DNA from: Theropithecus gelada
Taxonomy: Eukaryota; Chordata; Mammalia; Primates; Cercopithecidae
Reading direction: 5' to 3'
DNA length: 64,000 nt
Assembly (NCBI RefSeq): GCF_003255815.1
Contig: NC_037677.1
Location: 103,520,583 to 103,584,582 of the forward strand
Under the pieces are notes generated by a model. The model saw only the letters and a list, made by a program, of their open reading frames with translations, had not been told where the DNA came from and searched no databases. The translations under genes and the position numbers were made by a program. Below are positions 11,293 to 22,243 of this stretch, piece by piece (the stretch's first letter is position 1; every line of letters begins with the position of its first letter).

Positions 11293-11576
11293 ATCCCAGC
11301 ACTTTGGGAAGCCGAGGCGGGTGGATCACGAGGTCAGGAGATCAAGATCATCCTGGCTAACATGGTGAAACCTCATCTCTACTAAAAATACAAAAAATTA
11401 GCCAGGCGTGGTGGTGGGTGCCTGTAGTCCCGGCTACTAGGAGGCTGAGGCAGAAGAATGGCGTGAACCTGACAGGTGGAGCTTGCAGTGAGCTGAGATC
11501 CGGCCACTGCACTCCAGCCTGGGCGACAGAGCGAGGCTCCGTCTCAAAAAAAACAAAAACAAAAACAAACAACAAA
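11293..11576 (+). mobile_element. 5'-truncated AluYR-like, monkey-lineage signature
   Basis: It starts at 'atcccagcactttggg', so roughly the first 30 bp of Alu are absent. It is bounded by gaaagtcatataact (11278-11292) and gaaagtcacataact (11577-11591), a 15-bp duplication with one change. The right arm reads gagctgagatccggcc (11490-11505), the variant I associate with Old World monkey AluYR. Confidence 0.93.
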
Positions 11577-11849
11577 GAAAGTCACATAACTGATGACCAT
11601 ACTGCTCACGGAACTTGCCAACCCAACTCACTTGTATCAGTTGTCACAGCTCTTCTGACAACTTTATTACTTTTGGCAGTGTAATGTCTAAACACTCACA
11701 TTCTAAAATACATTTTTAATCCATTCAGTTATTACATATTACACTCCTTTTATCTCTACATTGTATTACAATTAGGGGATTATTTGGTTATTTTTAATCA
11801 CATGTGTAGGTGAGTGTAACTAGGCAGAATTTTCCCTCCTCCTCCTCCC

Positions 11850-12465
11850 CTGAAGCTGTTCTTCCCTAATGAATATGTTAAGATGACATGACAAAAGGGA
11901 CTTTGTAGATGTAAGTGTGGTTACTGATCAGTTGTCCTTAAAATCAGGAGATTATCCTAGTTTATCCAGGCAGACCTGATATAATCTCATGTGCTCCTAA
12001 AGGCAGAAGAAAAAGAGAGATTTAAAGTGTGAGAAGGACAGCTCCTGCCATTGCTGAAGATGGAGAGGGCCGAGTGAGGAGAGCTGTGGGTGGTGCGCAG
12101 GAGCAGAGAACAAGCCTTAGCTGTCAGTCAGCAAAGGCACAGTGAACTCAGACCTACAGCCGTAGGACCTGGATGTGCCAATAATCGGAATGAGCACAGA
12201 AGAGAATGCCTCCCCAGAGCTCCAGATGGGAGTCCAGCCAGCTGATACCTTAACATCAGCCTTGTGAAACCCTAAGCAGTGAGCAAGCTGAGCTCATCTG
12301 GACTTCTGATCTACAGAATTGTGTGAGGTAATACACGGATACACTTTTAAGATGTTAAATTTATGGTAATTTGTTAGGAAGCAATAGAAACCTAATATAG
12401 TTTCATGTGAGATATTAGTTCTGATAAAGCTAATAATGACAGCACAAGGTGGTTGGTGGCTAAGG
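11850..12465 (+). mobile_element. Old LTR-like element (MaLR/ERVL group, diverged)
   Basis: Ordered blocks recall an ancient MLT-type LTR: 'catgacaaaagggactttgtagatgtaag', 'ggagattatcctagtttatccagg', 'ctgatataatctcatg', 'gacttctgatctacagaattgtg' and 'ttatggtaatttgttaggaagcaatagaaacctaata'. Boundaries are approximate and the exact subfamily is not determined. Confidence 0.65.
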
Positions 12466-13163
12466 TGGCTGGAATGCAAAGTGTTCACAGTATCATTATT
12501 TGGTACCTGGGACAGATATTGATCAGGCTCCAGTAATAGTTCAAAATGAAGTCTTTAGGTATGAGAGTTCCATTTTACTTGTTGAATAAGCATGCTCTGT
12601 TCTTCCTGATAGTCAAAGGTATAAAAAGAATTGTTGCACCTCAGTCTTATTACATTTAAAGATACTATGAAATAAAGACTAGCTTTGGTGCTAAAAAACT
12701 ATAAAATCATCTTTTTTGTGTTAAAAGAAAAAATACCTAGAACATACTTAGGAAAACAAAATTTTTCAGTTGAAGAGTTCCTAAATATGTCTCTGAAGGA
12801 CACTAAAGGGCCAATTTTCTAAAGGACAGTCTGACATTTATGAAGCGGGGAGAAGGATGCAGTCTGTTAAAAATTCAGATTCATGGGTTTCTTTCCCAAA
12901 GCTTCTAAGCCAACAGGTCCTGGAAGTGCTCAGAAATCTATATATAGTTCAATAAGCTTCCTAGAATTAGTACAGTCTACTTCGAGAAAAGGTTTAGGTA
13001 AGGGAATTATATGAAGAGTGTTTGAAACTCCATAGGATAAACAAATAGGCTAAAAATAACCTAACAAACAATGAAGTAGAAGAGAAATGGAACAAGAATA
13101 TCAATATACCTGTTTGTGCAAACTCAGCTACTACCCTAAGAAACAAGCAGTAGGCCCAGTTTC
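12466..13163. other. Mostly unassigned; short MER5-like piece
   Basis: 12865-12975 ('tgttaaaaattcagattcatgggttt...ggtcctggaagtgctcagaa') resembles the body of a MER5-type hAT MITE. The rest is AT-rich without a recognisable family. Confidence 0.45.
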
Positions 13164-13176
13164 AAAAGCACAATAA

Positions 13177-13454
13177 GCTGGGTGCGGTGGCTCACGCCTG
13201 TAATCCCAGCACTTTGGGAGGCTGAGGCAGGTGGTCATGAGGTTGGGAGATCAAGACCATCCTGGTTGACACGGTGAAACACCCGTCTCTACTAAAAATA
13301 CAAAAAAATTAGCTGGGCATGGTGGTGGGCCCCTGTAGTCCCAGCTACTCAGGAGAATGGCGTGAACCTGGGAGGTGGAGCTTGTGGTGAGCCGAGATTG
13401 CACCACTGCACTCCAGCCTGGGCGACAGAGCAAGACTCTCAAAAAAAAAATAAA
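13177..13454 (+). mobile_element. Alu (AluY-like) with target duplication
   Basis: It runs from 'gctgggtgcggtggctcacgcc' to an A-rich tail. It is flanked by aaaagcacaataa (13164-13176) and aaaagcagaataa (13455-13467), a 13-bp duplication with one change. Small deletions are present in the first arm and before 'ggagaatggcg'. Confidence 0.95.
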
Positions 13455-13519
13455 AAAAGCAGAATAAATCTACTTAAAAGACATGACAAAGAGGAGCAAT
13501 GACTTTTGAACAGAAAGGC

Positions 13520-13745
13520 TATGCGGTCCAGTAAAATGACTTTGGGCTTTAGGGACGGCTAGACCTTCATTAACATCCTTACTGGTTCACTCACAAGGTA
13601 ACTACACAAGGAATTTCTCCATCTTTTTGTGTCCTCCTCTGCAAAATAGGAACAGCAGTGCCTAATCCTTAAGTAAGTGTTGAAGATTAAAATAACTATT
13701 GTCATTTTGGCAAACTATAGCTATTTAATAAATATCTATTCTTTT
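13520..13745 (+). mobile_element. MIR SINE
   Basis: 'Gactttgggctttagggac', 'ctccatctttttgtgtcctcctctgcaaaatagg' and 'aagtgttgaagattaaaataa' follow the MIR order on the plus strand, at an old level of divergence. Confidence 0.72.
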
Positions 13746-14184
13746 GTCTGCTCTCTGTTAGAAACAAAAGCTCCAAAGGTGATAAATATATTCCAAATTG
13801 ACTAGTCCCACTCCTGGTCTTTAACCTTTTCAGAGAAAAAAGCTTGCATCCCATTATGTTTTAAAGGCCAGAAAAGGAAATTCATTAACATCTCTTAGTC
13901 ATTTGTTCCAGTAACATCATTTATACCAGAAATGCCTTCTTCAAATCCCACCTAATAAAACTCGAACCTATTATCTATCTACAACATGTATTCATGAAGT
14001 AGAGAAGAAATTAAAATGAGACAGCTAATGTCGCTAGAGACCAATGGGCTTAACAGCAAAAGCTGAGAAGATTCAAATTTGTTGCCACCTTACTAAGCCA
14101 CCATTTTTAGAATAGATTTCTTACCCAGTATCCTATTTATCTCCTGGGAATTGGTAATAATTATGGTAACAATCCCCCTTTGAT

Positions 14185-14285
14185 ATGCTTGTATTTATTC
14201 AACCAACATGTACTGAACATTCTATTGTATGCCATAGGCCCTGCAAAATACTGTGGGCACAGAAATGAATAGAAGTTGGTTGGTT
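14185..14285 (-). mobile_element. L2 3' end, antisense
   Basis: 'Tatttattcaaccaacatgtactgaacattctattgtatgcc' and 'gggcacagaaatgaatagaag' correspond to the reverse complement of the L2 3' terminus. Confidence 0.65.
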
Positions 14286-14525
14286 GTTCCCTAGGATCTC
14301 TGAGGGCAAGCTTAGCTAAAGTGAAATCTAAGTTACTACCTCTTTCAGATGCTCCACAGAGGCAATAAATACCTAAGTTCTCTGCCTCTGGATTTAGTAC
14401 AGTTGCTTCTGAGTTATTTAGTTGTCATTCCCAGCTTCACCCAAGATACTTGGAGAATGAACTGCAATTCCCCTGGTTCCACCATTATGCTGTGAATCTG
14501 AGCATACTATTGGGAATATGATCTA

Positions 14526-14785
14526 CCAGGGGTGTCCAATCTTTTGGCTTCCCTGGGCCACATTGGACGAAGAAGAATTGTCTTGGGCCACACATAAAAT
14601 ACACTAACATTGGACGAAGAATTGTCTTGGGCCACACATAAAATACACTAACACTAACGATAGCAGATGAGCTAAAAAAAAAAAAAAAAAATCACCAAAA
14701 ACTCTCATGTTTTAAGAAAGTTTATGAATTTGTGTTGGGCTGCATTCAAAACTGTTCTGGGTTGTGAGTTGGACAAGCTTGGTCT
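14526..14785 (+). mobile_element. MER1-type hAT DNA transposon
   Basis: 'Caggggtgtccaatcttttggcttccctgggccaca' opens it, and 'gggttgtgagttggacaagcttg' closes it. The ends form an imperfect inverted repeat (caggggtgtcc against caagcttgtcc). This is a non-autonomous Charlie-type element with no transposase. An internal 44-47-bp tandem duplication lies at 14562-14652, and an A17 run follows it. Confidence 0.85.
14562..14652 (+). repeat. Tandem duplication inside MER1-type element
   Basis: Unit one (14562-14608) and unit two (14609-14652) both read attggacgaaga...ttgtcttgggccacacataaaatacactaac and differ by one missing triplet. The family normally has one copy, so this is private to the locus or its subfamily. 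Confidence 0.9.
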
Positions 14786-14789
14786 AGGT

Positions 14790-14987
14790 CAACATCTGGC
14801 AAACTTTTTTCTGTAAAGGTCCAGGCACTACATATTCTTAGCTTTGTGGGTCATAGAGTCTCATTCGCAATTTTTCAACTCTCCCATTAGAATATGGACA
14901 ATATGTAAACAGATAGGTGCAGCTGTGTTCCAATAAAACTTTATTTATAATCAAGTGGTAGGCAGAATTTGGCTGTTGTTGACCCTA
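14790..14987 (+). mobile_element. Second hAT-type MER remnant
   Basis: 'Catctggcaaacttttttctgtaaaggtccag', 'cttagctttgtgggtcatagagtctc', 'gacaatatgtaaacaga' and 'gctgtgttccaataaaactttattta' are in the order of a common Charlie-group MITE. It ends at 'gaccct', where an Alu abuts. Confidence 0.8.
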
Positions 14988-15285
14988 TTTTTTTTTTTTT
15001 TTTTTGAGACTGAGTCTCACTCTATCGCCCAGGCTGGAGTGCAGCCGCACGATCTTGGCTCACTACAAGCTCTGCCTCCTGGGTTCACGCCATTTTCCCG
15101 CCTCAGCCTCCTGCGTAGCTGGGACTACAGGCACCCGCCAGCCGGCTAATTTTGTTGTTATATTCTTAGTAGAGAAGGGGTTTCACCATGTTAGCCAGGA
15201 TGGTCTCGATCTCCTGACCTCCTGATCCACCCACCTCAGCCTCCCAGAGTGCTGGGATTACAGACATGAGCCACCACATCTGGCC
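14988..15285 (-). mobile_element. Alu (AluY-like), antisense
   Basis: A T-run (14988-15005) is followed by 'gagactgagtctcactctatcgcccaggctgg', continuing to 'ctggcc'. Y-type 'tggtctcgatctcctgacc'. It sits exactly at the end of the hAT remnant. Confidence 0.95.
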
Positions 15286-15289
15286 TGCA

Positions 15290-17250
15290 AATATATTAAC
15301 CAATGGTCCTAGTTGTATATCTATTGCCAGCTCTACTCATTTCTTTGACTTAAGCTTCTCTGACTCACCAGGAAAAAGAAAATGATAATGTTTCTGATCC
15401 TGCACAGGTAAGTTGACCTTTCATACAGTGTCACAGCAGGAAGAACCTGGCTTGTTCACTATTTTTATATGTTGGCATCTGCAGTCCAGTACAGAGTCTT
15501 GCTCAAAATTCATAATGCATCCATAGCTAGAGTTCTGAGCCACTAGATTGTTATTTTTTTTTTTTTTTTTGCTGAGAACACAAGTCATATCTCAAGCCAT
15601 AACATACATCTACAACCTTGCTTCCTCTCCCTAATTCTGTAAAACTACTTAGCATTTAGAAAAGTTGTAAAAACTTACTCTGTCCTCTCTTATTTCCTCT
15701 TTTCCTCTCTCCTTCTTTCTTTCTCTCATTTGAATATTCATGGCACTCTTACAATGTGCTGTGAGAGCTAAGGCTCTTGGATTCCAGTGATATGAAAATT
15801 TAAGCATTAAATTCCTTTTTATAAGATTTTGAATAGTCTAGCCACAGCCTGTGGTGGAAAAAACAACTTCCCCTCAAATAGAGTGCTGAGATAATGTACG
15901 ATTATCTAAGCTATAACCACCTTTCTCTGGAAGCATCAAAGATTGTCTTTTGTCTTATATTCTGGAAAAGCTTTCCCACTCAGCAGATGAGGCACCTTAA
16001 CCTTCACATTCTATTTTTTTTTTCTTTTAAATTTATAGATACCATTTAGGGAGATTTCAATTCCCATTAATAATATGTGCAATTGATCTACATTTAAGAG
16101 AATTTAATCATGTCTTGGTGACAAATTTAGCTTAAAGCAGAGCTTCACTTAGAACTTCCAAGTAAATTTCCATTGAAAAGGTCAATTTCTAACATTTGTC
16201 AGTTAAAGCCCATACCAGACAAATTAAATTTTCCTCCACTTGTCTGCAGCATGGACACTTTCAATGTTGAGTATCACCAGTGGTTGTCAATGAGGAAAAC
16301 TGCCACCCTGCCCAAAAAAACATCATAATTGAGAAGTTTTTAAAAGAAGACCTGAATATTTATTTATCTAAGAGAATATTTTTTCTTACTAAAAAGTGAT
16401 CTATCTCATGGTGGCAATGAGAAAATAAAATAAAACACTGTCTTACCGGATACTCAAAATCAGTTCAATGGTATAAGTATATGAACATCTACTACTGAGG
16501 AAAGAAGTCAGGGCAGGGCCTAAACCTTTACTGAAGTTTATGAGTTTCACTGGGATACAAAAGCACCTGAGCAATTAGAAATTAACATGTAATCATCAAG
16601 GATAAAGCTTGATAAAATCATGAATCCCTTGTTATACTGAAGACAGTGCATGATTTTAGATAGTAGAAAAGCTATGTTGTTTAGAATTTCTGTGGAAGGC
16701 TTTATAAAACAAGAAGGATATTGTAAATAGCCAATTTAGATAAATAGAGACTAAGAGCTATGACAATCATATATTTTTTTTCCTCTTGCTTCTCTGTATT
16801 TTCTTATTTTCAACCATATGTATTATTTTTTATTAGAAATATAATAAAGTTTTTAAGGAGAAAGTTGGATGGGGGGGAAACTGAAGAAAAGTAAAAGAAA
16901 AAATTGATTTTCAATTTCCTCTAGTTGCCCTCAGATCAAATAGAACTGAATGTTCTGGTTTTTCTCCCTTTTGGATCTCAATTATTGAGTGCTTCAAAAT
17001 TTAGTCTGAAGAAAAGAATTCATGGCCAAATATCTAAAAATGGTTTTTGCCCATGAAGTCAGCCGCAAAGGAAAGAGATTTGGCAGGTCTTACAAGAACG
17101 CTTCTTTCATTGTTGCAGGAAATGTGAGCAACTAACAAGGCTACTGGAGGACAGTGAAGGAACACGCAGCCTCAGAGTAGGGGAAGCAAGGATGCTCACT
17201 GTATAATTTTCATGTTTATCTTCTGACATAGTGGAAGAAAAGGTAATGGT
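15290..17250. other. Long stretch with no recognised repeat or gene
   Basis: It holds only a T17-18 run (about 15553-15570), a short (CTTT) tract at 15710-15726 and general AT-richness. No open frame longer than 60 codons of plausible composition is present. The text at 16020-16260 could be conserved non-coding sequence, but I cannot tell. Confidence 0.45.
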
Positions 17251-17257
17251 AGCCATG

Positions 17258-17949
17258 TGACATGGTTTGGCTGTGTCCCCACCCAAATCTCATCTTGAAT
17301 TGTAGCTCCTATAATTCCCATGTCTTATGGGAGGGACCAGGTGGGAGATTAATTGAATGATGGGAATGGTTTCCCCCATACTGTTCTCGTGGTAGTGAGT
17401 AAGTCTCATGAGAACTGACGGCTTTATAAGGGGAAAGGGGTTTTGCTTGGCTCTCATTCCCTTTTTGCCTGTCACCACATAAGACGTGACTTTCACCTTC
17501 CCCCATGATTGTGAGGCCTCTCTAGCCATGTGGAACTGTGAGTCCATTAAACCTCTTTTTCTTGGCCAGGTGCATTGGCTCACTCCTGTAATCCAGGCAC
17601 TTTGGGAGGCCGAGGCGGGCGGATCATCTGAGGCCAGGAGTTCCAGACCAGCCTGGTCAACATGGCAAAACCCCATCTCTACTAAAAGTACAAAAATTAG
17701 CCTGGCGTGGTGGCAGGCACCTGTAATCCCAGCTACTCAGGAGGCTGAGGCAGGAGAATTGCTTGAACCTGGGAGGTGGAGGTTGCAGTGAGCCGAGATC
17801 ACAGCACTGCGCTACAGCCTGTGCGACAAGAGTGAGACTCCGTTTCAAAACAACTACAATAACAACAACAAAACCCAAAATTGTCTTTTTCTGTATTGAT
17901 TACCCAGTCTCGAGTATGTTTTATCAGCAGCAAAAAATGGACTAATACA
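17258..17949 (+). mobile_element. THE1 solo LTR, interrupted by an Alu
   Basis: It runs from 'tgacatggtttggctgtgtcccca' to 'ggactaataca' and is bounded by the 5-bp direct repeat ccatg (17253-17257 and 17950-17954), as expected for MaLR integration. The LTR parts are 17258-17563 and about 17881-17949, including the polyadenylation region 'attaaacctc'. No internal THE1 sequence is present, so it is a solo LTR left by LTR-LTR recombination. Confidence 0.95.
17564..17880 (+). mobile_element. Alu (AluS-like) nested in THE1 LTR
   Basis: It runs from 'ggccaggtgcattggctcactcctg' to an interrupted A tail with (AAC)n. It splits the LTR between 'acctctttttctt' and 'tctttttctgtattg', leaving a short duplicated 'tctttttct'. 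It is therefore younger than the LTR. Confidence 0.95.
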
Positions 17950-18013
17950 CCATGGTGAATTATTTTCTACATTTTTTTTGTGAATTTTTTCTTAGTAATT
18001 GTTTGAATCAAAC

Positions 18014-18041
18014 ATCACACACACACACACACATACACACT
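18014..18041. repeat. (CA)n microsatellite
   Basis: About twelve CA units with one TA interruption ('acacatacacac'). Confidence 0.9.
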
Positions 18042-18454
18042 CTGTCATCTTGGGTTGAGTGACAACGCTAACTAAGCTGTCCCAAGATTACAGAGGAGGC
18101 TGTCTTTTCCAAGTACCCTGTGATTACTATCGATCTGTTCAGCTCATTGCAACTCAACCTTACCAGGCTGGTCATGAAAGAAGGAAGAAAGACGGATGTT
18201 ATTAAAGTTTCTGAATACCTACTCTGCAGGTATCATTCATTAGAAGTAAACTAAATGTACCAACATTCATGCATACAGAAAAATTATGCAGCAGATCCAT
18301 TCTCTTTCTAGAATCCAGACCCTATAATGACATAAAATTCAGACAGATATAAGTGGAAGTTTCTACTGTGAAAGTGTAATATGGAAGCTCAAATGTATTA
18401 GATGATACAAATAACTGAGCAAAGCAAAGGCTAGAGTAGTTGTCTTCAGCAACC
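18042..18454. other. No recognised feature
   Basis: This is single-copy-looking sequence with no transposon I can name and no plausible coding frame. Confidence 0.4.
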
Positions 18455-18565
18455 AGCAGTTATTTATTAAGTTATCATGTGCCCAGGACCATGCCAGGCA
18501 CTAAGCAGAGAATGTTTAGAAAAAGATGACCAGGGACCTAGAGACTGTCACCTTGAAAATATAAT
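18455..18565 (-). mobile_element. L2 3' end, antisense
   Basis: 'Cagcagttatttattaagttatcatgtgcccaggaccatgccaggcactaagc' matches the reverse complement of the L2 3' terminus. An AT-rich unassigned stretch follows to 19035, with short ttaatatatta palindromes at 18695-18730. Confidence 0.7.
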
Positions 18566-19047
18566 GGACTTCATAAATGAGAGTTGATGGCTTCTGAAAC
18601 AGAGTAGAAATATCAGTTATAACAAGTCTTACCAACAGATTCACAAACACCAACAGAGTACCAATGAAAGCACACATCGGTCACATGAGACACTATTAAT
18701 ATATTATTACTAATTAATATTAATATATTGTTTAACAACTGGCCATAATTGTGCCTATTTCAATACATGTAATAACATTCAACGAATTGTTAAAACTAAG
18801 CAACTGTTGATACATTAAAATGAAAATGACATTTAAAATATGTTAATGAATACTATTTTGAAATAATATCACTACTTGAATTTAGGAATAATTCACATCA
18901 TCTTTATAATATCTTGGGTGAAAAAAACAGAGACCAAGATGGCAAAATCTTGCCTGACATTCAGTAATCTTAGATGGATTAGAGAGTTATCAGAAAATGA
19001 AAAATGTTATTACTTTGGCACAGAGACTATAAATTTAAATATAACCT

Positions 19048-19168
19048 TGGGAGGCTGAGGCAGGAGAATCATTTCAACCCAGGAGGCAGAGGTTGCAGTG
19101 AGCCGAGATCACATCACTGTACTCCAGCCTACACGATGGAGCAAGACTCCATCTCAAAAATAGATAAA
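19048..19168 (+). mobile_element. 5'-truncated Alu (right arm only) with perfect TSD
   Basis: It starts at 'tgggaggctgaggcaggagaatc' and ends in a simple A-rich tail with (ATAA). It is flanked by the identical 12-mer taaatataacct (19036-19047 and 19169-19180). The Alu head and left arm were never copied. Confidence 0.93.
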
Positions 19169-19524
19169 TAAATATAACCTCCCAATAAAGAAGCACATAT
19201 ATAGTGCTTAAAAAATAGCTTTTCAATAAGTGGTAATTATTAGCAGTAAGACAAATAATTAACTTAAAACATACTCATGTACTAACAGTTACAGAATCAC
19301 TCTTAAAAGGATCTAGTATTAAAGGCTTTGGAGATTTGCTTTCTTAAACTACATTCTGTAATGTCTACATGACTATTATTTTTCATTACAAATGCATTGT
19401 TTTCTAACATATGAGCAACATATTGATATACGTCATATTCTGTATTCTTTCTGTTGCATACACATACACTCTAACTAAAGATGGAGTGGTTACATAGACA
19501 AAGCTGCAAACTGCATGCTCACCT

Positions 19525-19730
19525 GGACAGGTTTTTACTCTTGCCTCTATCATTGACTTAATGTGTAACATGAAGCAAATTCCCAATTCCCAACTCCTTG
19601 GGCCTTAGTCTTGCCAACTATATAAATGGGGATAGTGCTGGCTCCTCTCTGCGGTCCATAGTGTCATACAGATAAGTGAAATAGAATCTGAGAATGTTCT
19701 TTGGGTTTTTATAGAAAAATATGGAACACA
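19525..19730 (+). mobile_element. MIR SINE
   Basis: 'Ctcttgcctctatcattgacttaatgtgtaacatgaagcaaatt', 'ttgggccttagtcttgcc' and 'ataaatggggatagtgctggctcctc' correspond to the MIR core and tail on the plus strand. Confidence 0.75.
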
Positions 19731-21057
19731 AACTATTCTTCCATTCTTCAGAAGCTGGTTTGAGGTAGTAGACAGTTTATAGAATAGATGGAAAAGAAAA
19801 AAAAGTAAAATATTATTGGCCAAATACAGAAGTTAAGTCTCAGGCCTTCTAACTTCATAGTCTCCTTAGTAAGGTCAAACTGACCGAGGCTGCTCAACAA
19901 TTGGAAGGTACTGGTGCCTGTACATTATGGAGGTTAGTGCCTTTAAAAATTTTTTCATGGTAGAAACAGCACTGGAAAAGAAGAAAATATCAAGACTATC
20001 ATCAACATAAGCAAAAGAACTAAGACAGCCCTATTTACCACAAAAGTAGGGTCAGTATTTTGCTAAGTACCTGGAAACCATAGATGACCATAAATATTTC
20101 TTGAATGAAAGTCTTCAATCCTGGTTTTACTAGTGGGAAATCAATTAGCCTTGGTTACATTACATAAAATGAGGGTAGTAATAATGTGCCTTGTTGGCTT
20201 CACAAGTTTCCATTCCATGACCAATTTAAGTGTCACTTCGACGACCATCTCAAATGGAAATAACCTACTCTCCAACTGGACTGAATATCCTACTTGCATG
20301 TCAAAAGATAAATATAACCAACAATGCAAAGCATGAAATGATATCTTATATCCTCAAATAGATTGTAAGCTGGTAAGAGTAGCAGAATCTATGTCCTAGA
20401 CCTTGCTCCAAACATTGTGCCAGCCACTGCAGAAATGGAACAGAGCTTACACTGGATAAACTAATTAACCACAGATGTGAAAGCATCTGTAAAATGTGAA
20501 AGTATTTAAAATCACAAGTGCGGTTTTAGAAAGGTTTATGTGACACAAAAAAGTACTGGGAATAAAGATGTGAAAAACATCAAGGTCATTCCAATAAATA
20601 CTGTTTTTCAATAGGAGGTAAAATTTTTTGTAGAAAGAATACTTGTCTTTACTCAAAAGTATTCAGAAATTAGAAACAATTTTCTATAGTTTCAGAGAAA
20701 CACCGGGAAAGGCAAGTTGTTACTTTTTCAGATACTAGGTTAAGCATCCTCTTCTCTGGTTCCCCAGGCAGTCAGAAGCTTGGCAGAAAGCCCAATATCC
20801 TTGCCTCAAGACACTTAGTACCCTAATGGACAGACAACCCAGCCACTGCCCCTGCCAACTCTCTTTTCAGCACAGCACCAAGGAACCAAGAAAAACACAC
20901 AGCAGTTATAGGGCTTTACCACCCCAAATGTGTCCCACTGCCCAGCAACAATGGCGTCACCCAGGAGCGCGTTAGGAGTATAGACTCTCACACCATACAC
21001 CATACACCATCCATAAGAAGAGAGAGCCCCAGGTAATGTGTGTGTCCATTAAGGTAT
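19731..21057. other. Mostly unassigned; possible L2 piece
   Basis: 20340-20455 ('tagattgtaagctggtaagagtagcagaatctatgtcc...ccagccactgc') weakly resembles an L2 3' end. The rest shows no known repeat. 20940-20975 has a small CpG cluster ('ggcgtcacccaggagcgcg'). Confidence 0.45.
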
Positions 21058-21071
21058 AAAAAGCACTTCCT

Positions 21072-21381
21072 GGCCGGGCACGGTGGCTCACACCTGTAAT
21101 CCCAGCACTTTGGGAGGCCGAGGCAGGTGGATCACGAGGTCAGATCAAGACCATCCCGGCTAATACAGGTGAAACCCTGTCTCTACTAAAAATACACAAA
21201 AAAAATTAGCCGGGCGTGGTGGCAGGCGCCTGTAGTCCCAGGTACTCGGGAGGCTGAGGCAGGAGAATGGCGTGAACCCAGGAGGCGGAGCTTTCAATGA
21301 GCCGAGATAGCGCCACTGCACTCCAGCCTGGGCGACAGAACGATACTGAGTCTCAAAAAAATTAAAAATTAAAAATTAAAA
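21072..21381 (+). mobile_element. AluY-like with target duplication
   Basis: It runs from 'ggccgggcacggtggctcac' to a tail with (TTAAAAA)n. It is bounded by aaaaagcacttcc at 21058-21070 and 21382-21394, identical in both copies. It is a recent-looking Y-type copy. Confidence 0.95.
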
Positions 21382-21439
21382 AAAAAGCACTTCCCTAGAC
21401 CCAGCTTGATATTAGGACATCCTGCTCTTCTGATGACTT

Positions 21440-21620
21440 TACACTACTGTTTCTCGAAGTGCAGCAGGCAATGGAACGAACTAAGGGTAAATTATCTGGG
21501 GTGTTTGTGAAAATACAGACTTCTGGATTCTACCACATACCTACTAAAGTTACTGGGATGGCGAGCAGAAGTCTGCATTTTAAATACTCACTCAAGGTGA
21601 TTCTGATGCACAATTAATTT
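21440..21620 (+). mobile_element. MER5-type hAT MITE
   Basis: 'Actgtttctcgaagtgcagcag', 'gaaaatacagacttctggattctacc', 'gaagtctgcattttaaatac' and 'caaggtgattctgatgcaca' follow the layout of the MER5 group. Confidence 0.68.
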
Positions 21621-21927
21621 TGTGCACTATTCTTCCTTAGTGATTGAAAACCCTTGGCTATTTCCCTCGCATTTCCCTTTCTCACTTGGAGCTCTGAGAT
21701 TTCAGGTTGTCTTTCTCTCCCTCTCCCCATTCACCATTTACACAGATTGAACCTTTTTTTCTATCTCTAAATAATCTAGGAATTGTTTTCCTCTAATAAA
21801 ATGGCTACACTCTTGATTAAGGAATGCGATAAGCCTGCCATCAATTACCTTAATTGATCTGACAACCTGATTATACCTAGAAAGGGGAAAATTTCCTCAG
21901 TGAAGCCTTATTAAAAAGAAGAAAACA

Positions 21928-22232
21928 GGCCGGGCGCGGTGGCTCAAGCCTGTAATCCCAGCACTTTGGGAGGCCGAGACGGGCGGATCACGAGGTCAGG
22001 AGATCGAGACCATCCTGGTTAATATGGTGAAACCCCGTCTCTACTAAAAAGTACAAAAAAAAAAAACTAGCCGGGCGTGGTGACGGGCGCCTGTAGTCCC
22101 AGCTACTTGGGAGGCTGAGGCAGGAGAATGGCGTGAACCCGGGAGGCAGAGCTTGTAGTGAGCTGAGATCCGGCCACTGCACTCCAGCCTGGGCGATAGA
22201 GCGAAACTCCGTCTCAAAAAAAAAAAAAAAAA
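21928..22232 (+). mobile_element. AluYR-like, young, monkey-lineage signature
   Basis: A nearly consensus copy with 'ggctcaagcc' at the start and gagctgagatccggcc at 22160-22175. The flanks aaaagaagaaaaca (21914-21927) and aaaaggagaaaaca (22230-22243) form a target duplication with one change. Confidence 0.95.
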
Positions 22233-22243
22233 AGGAGAAAACA

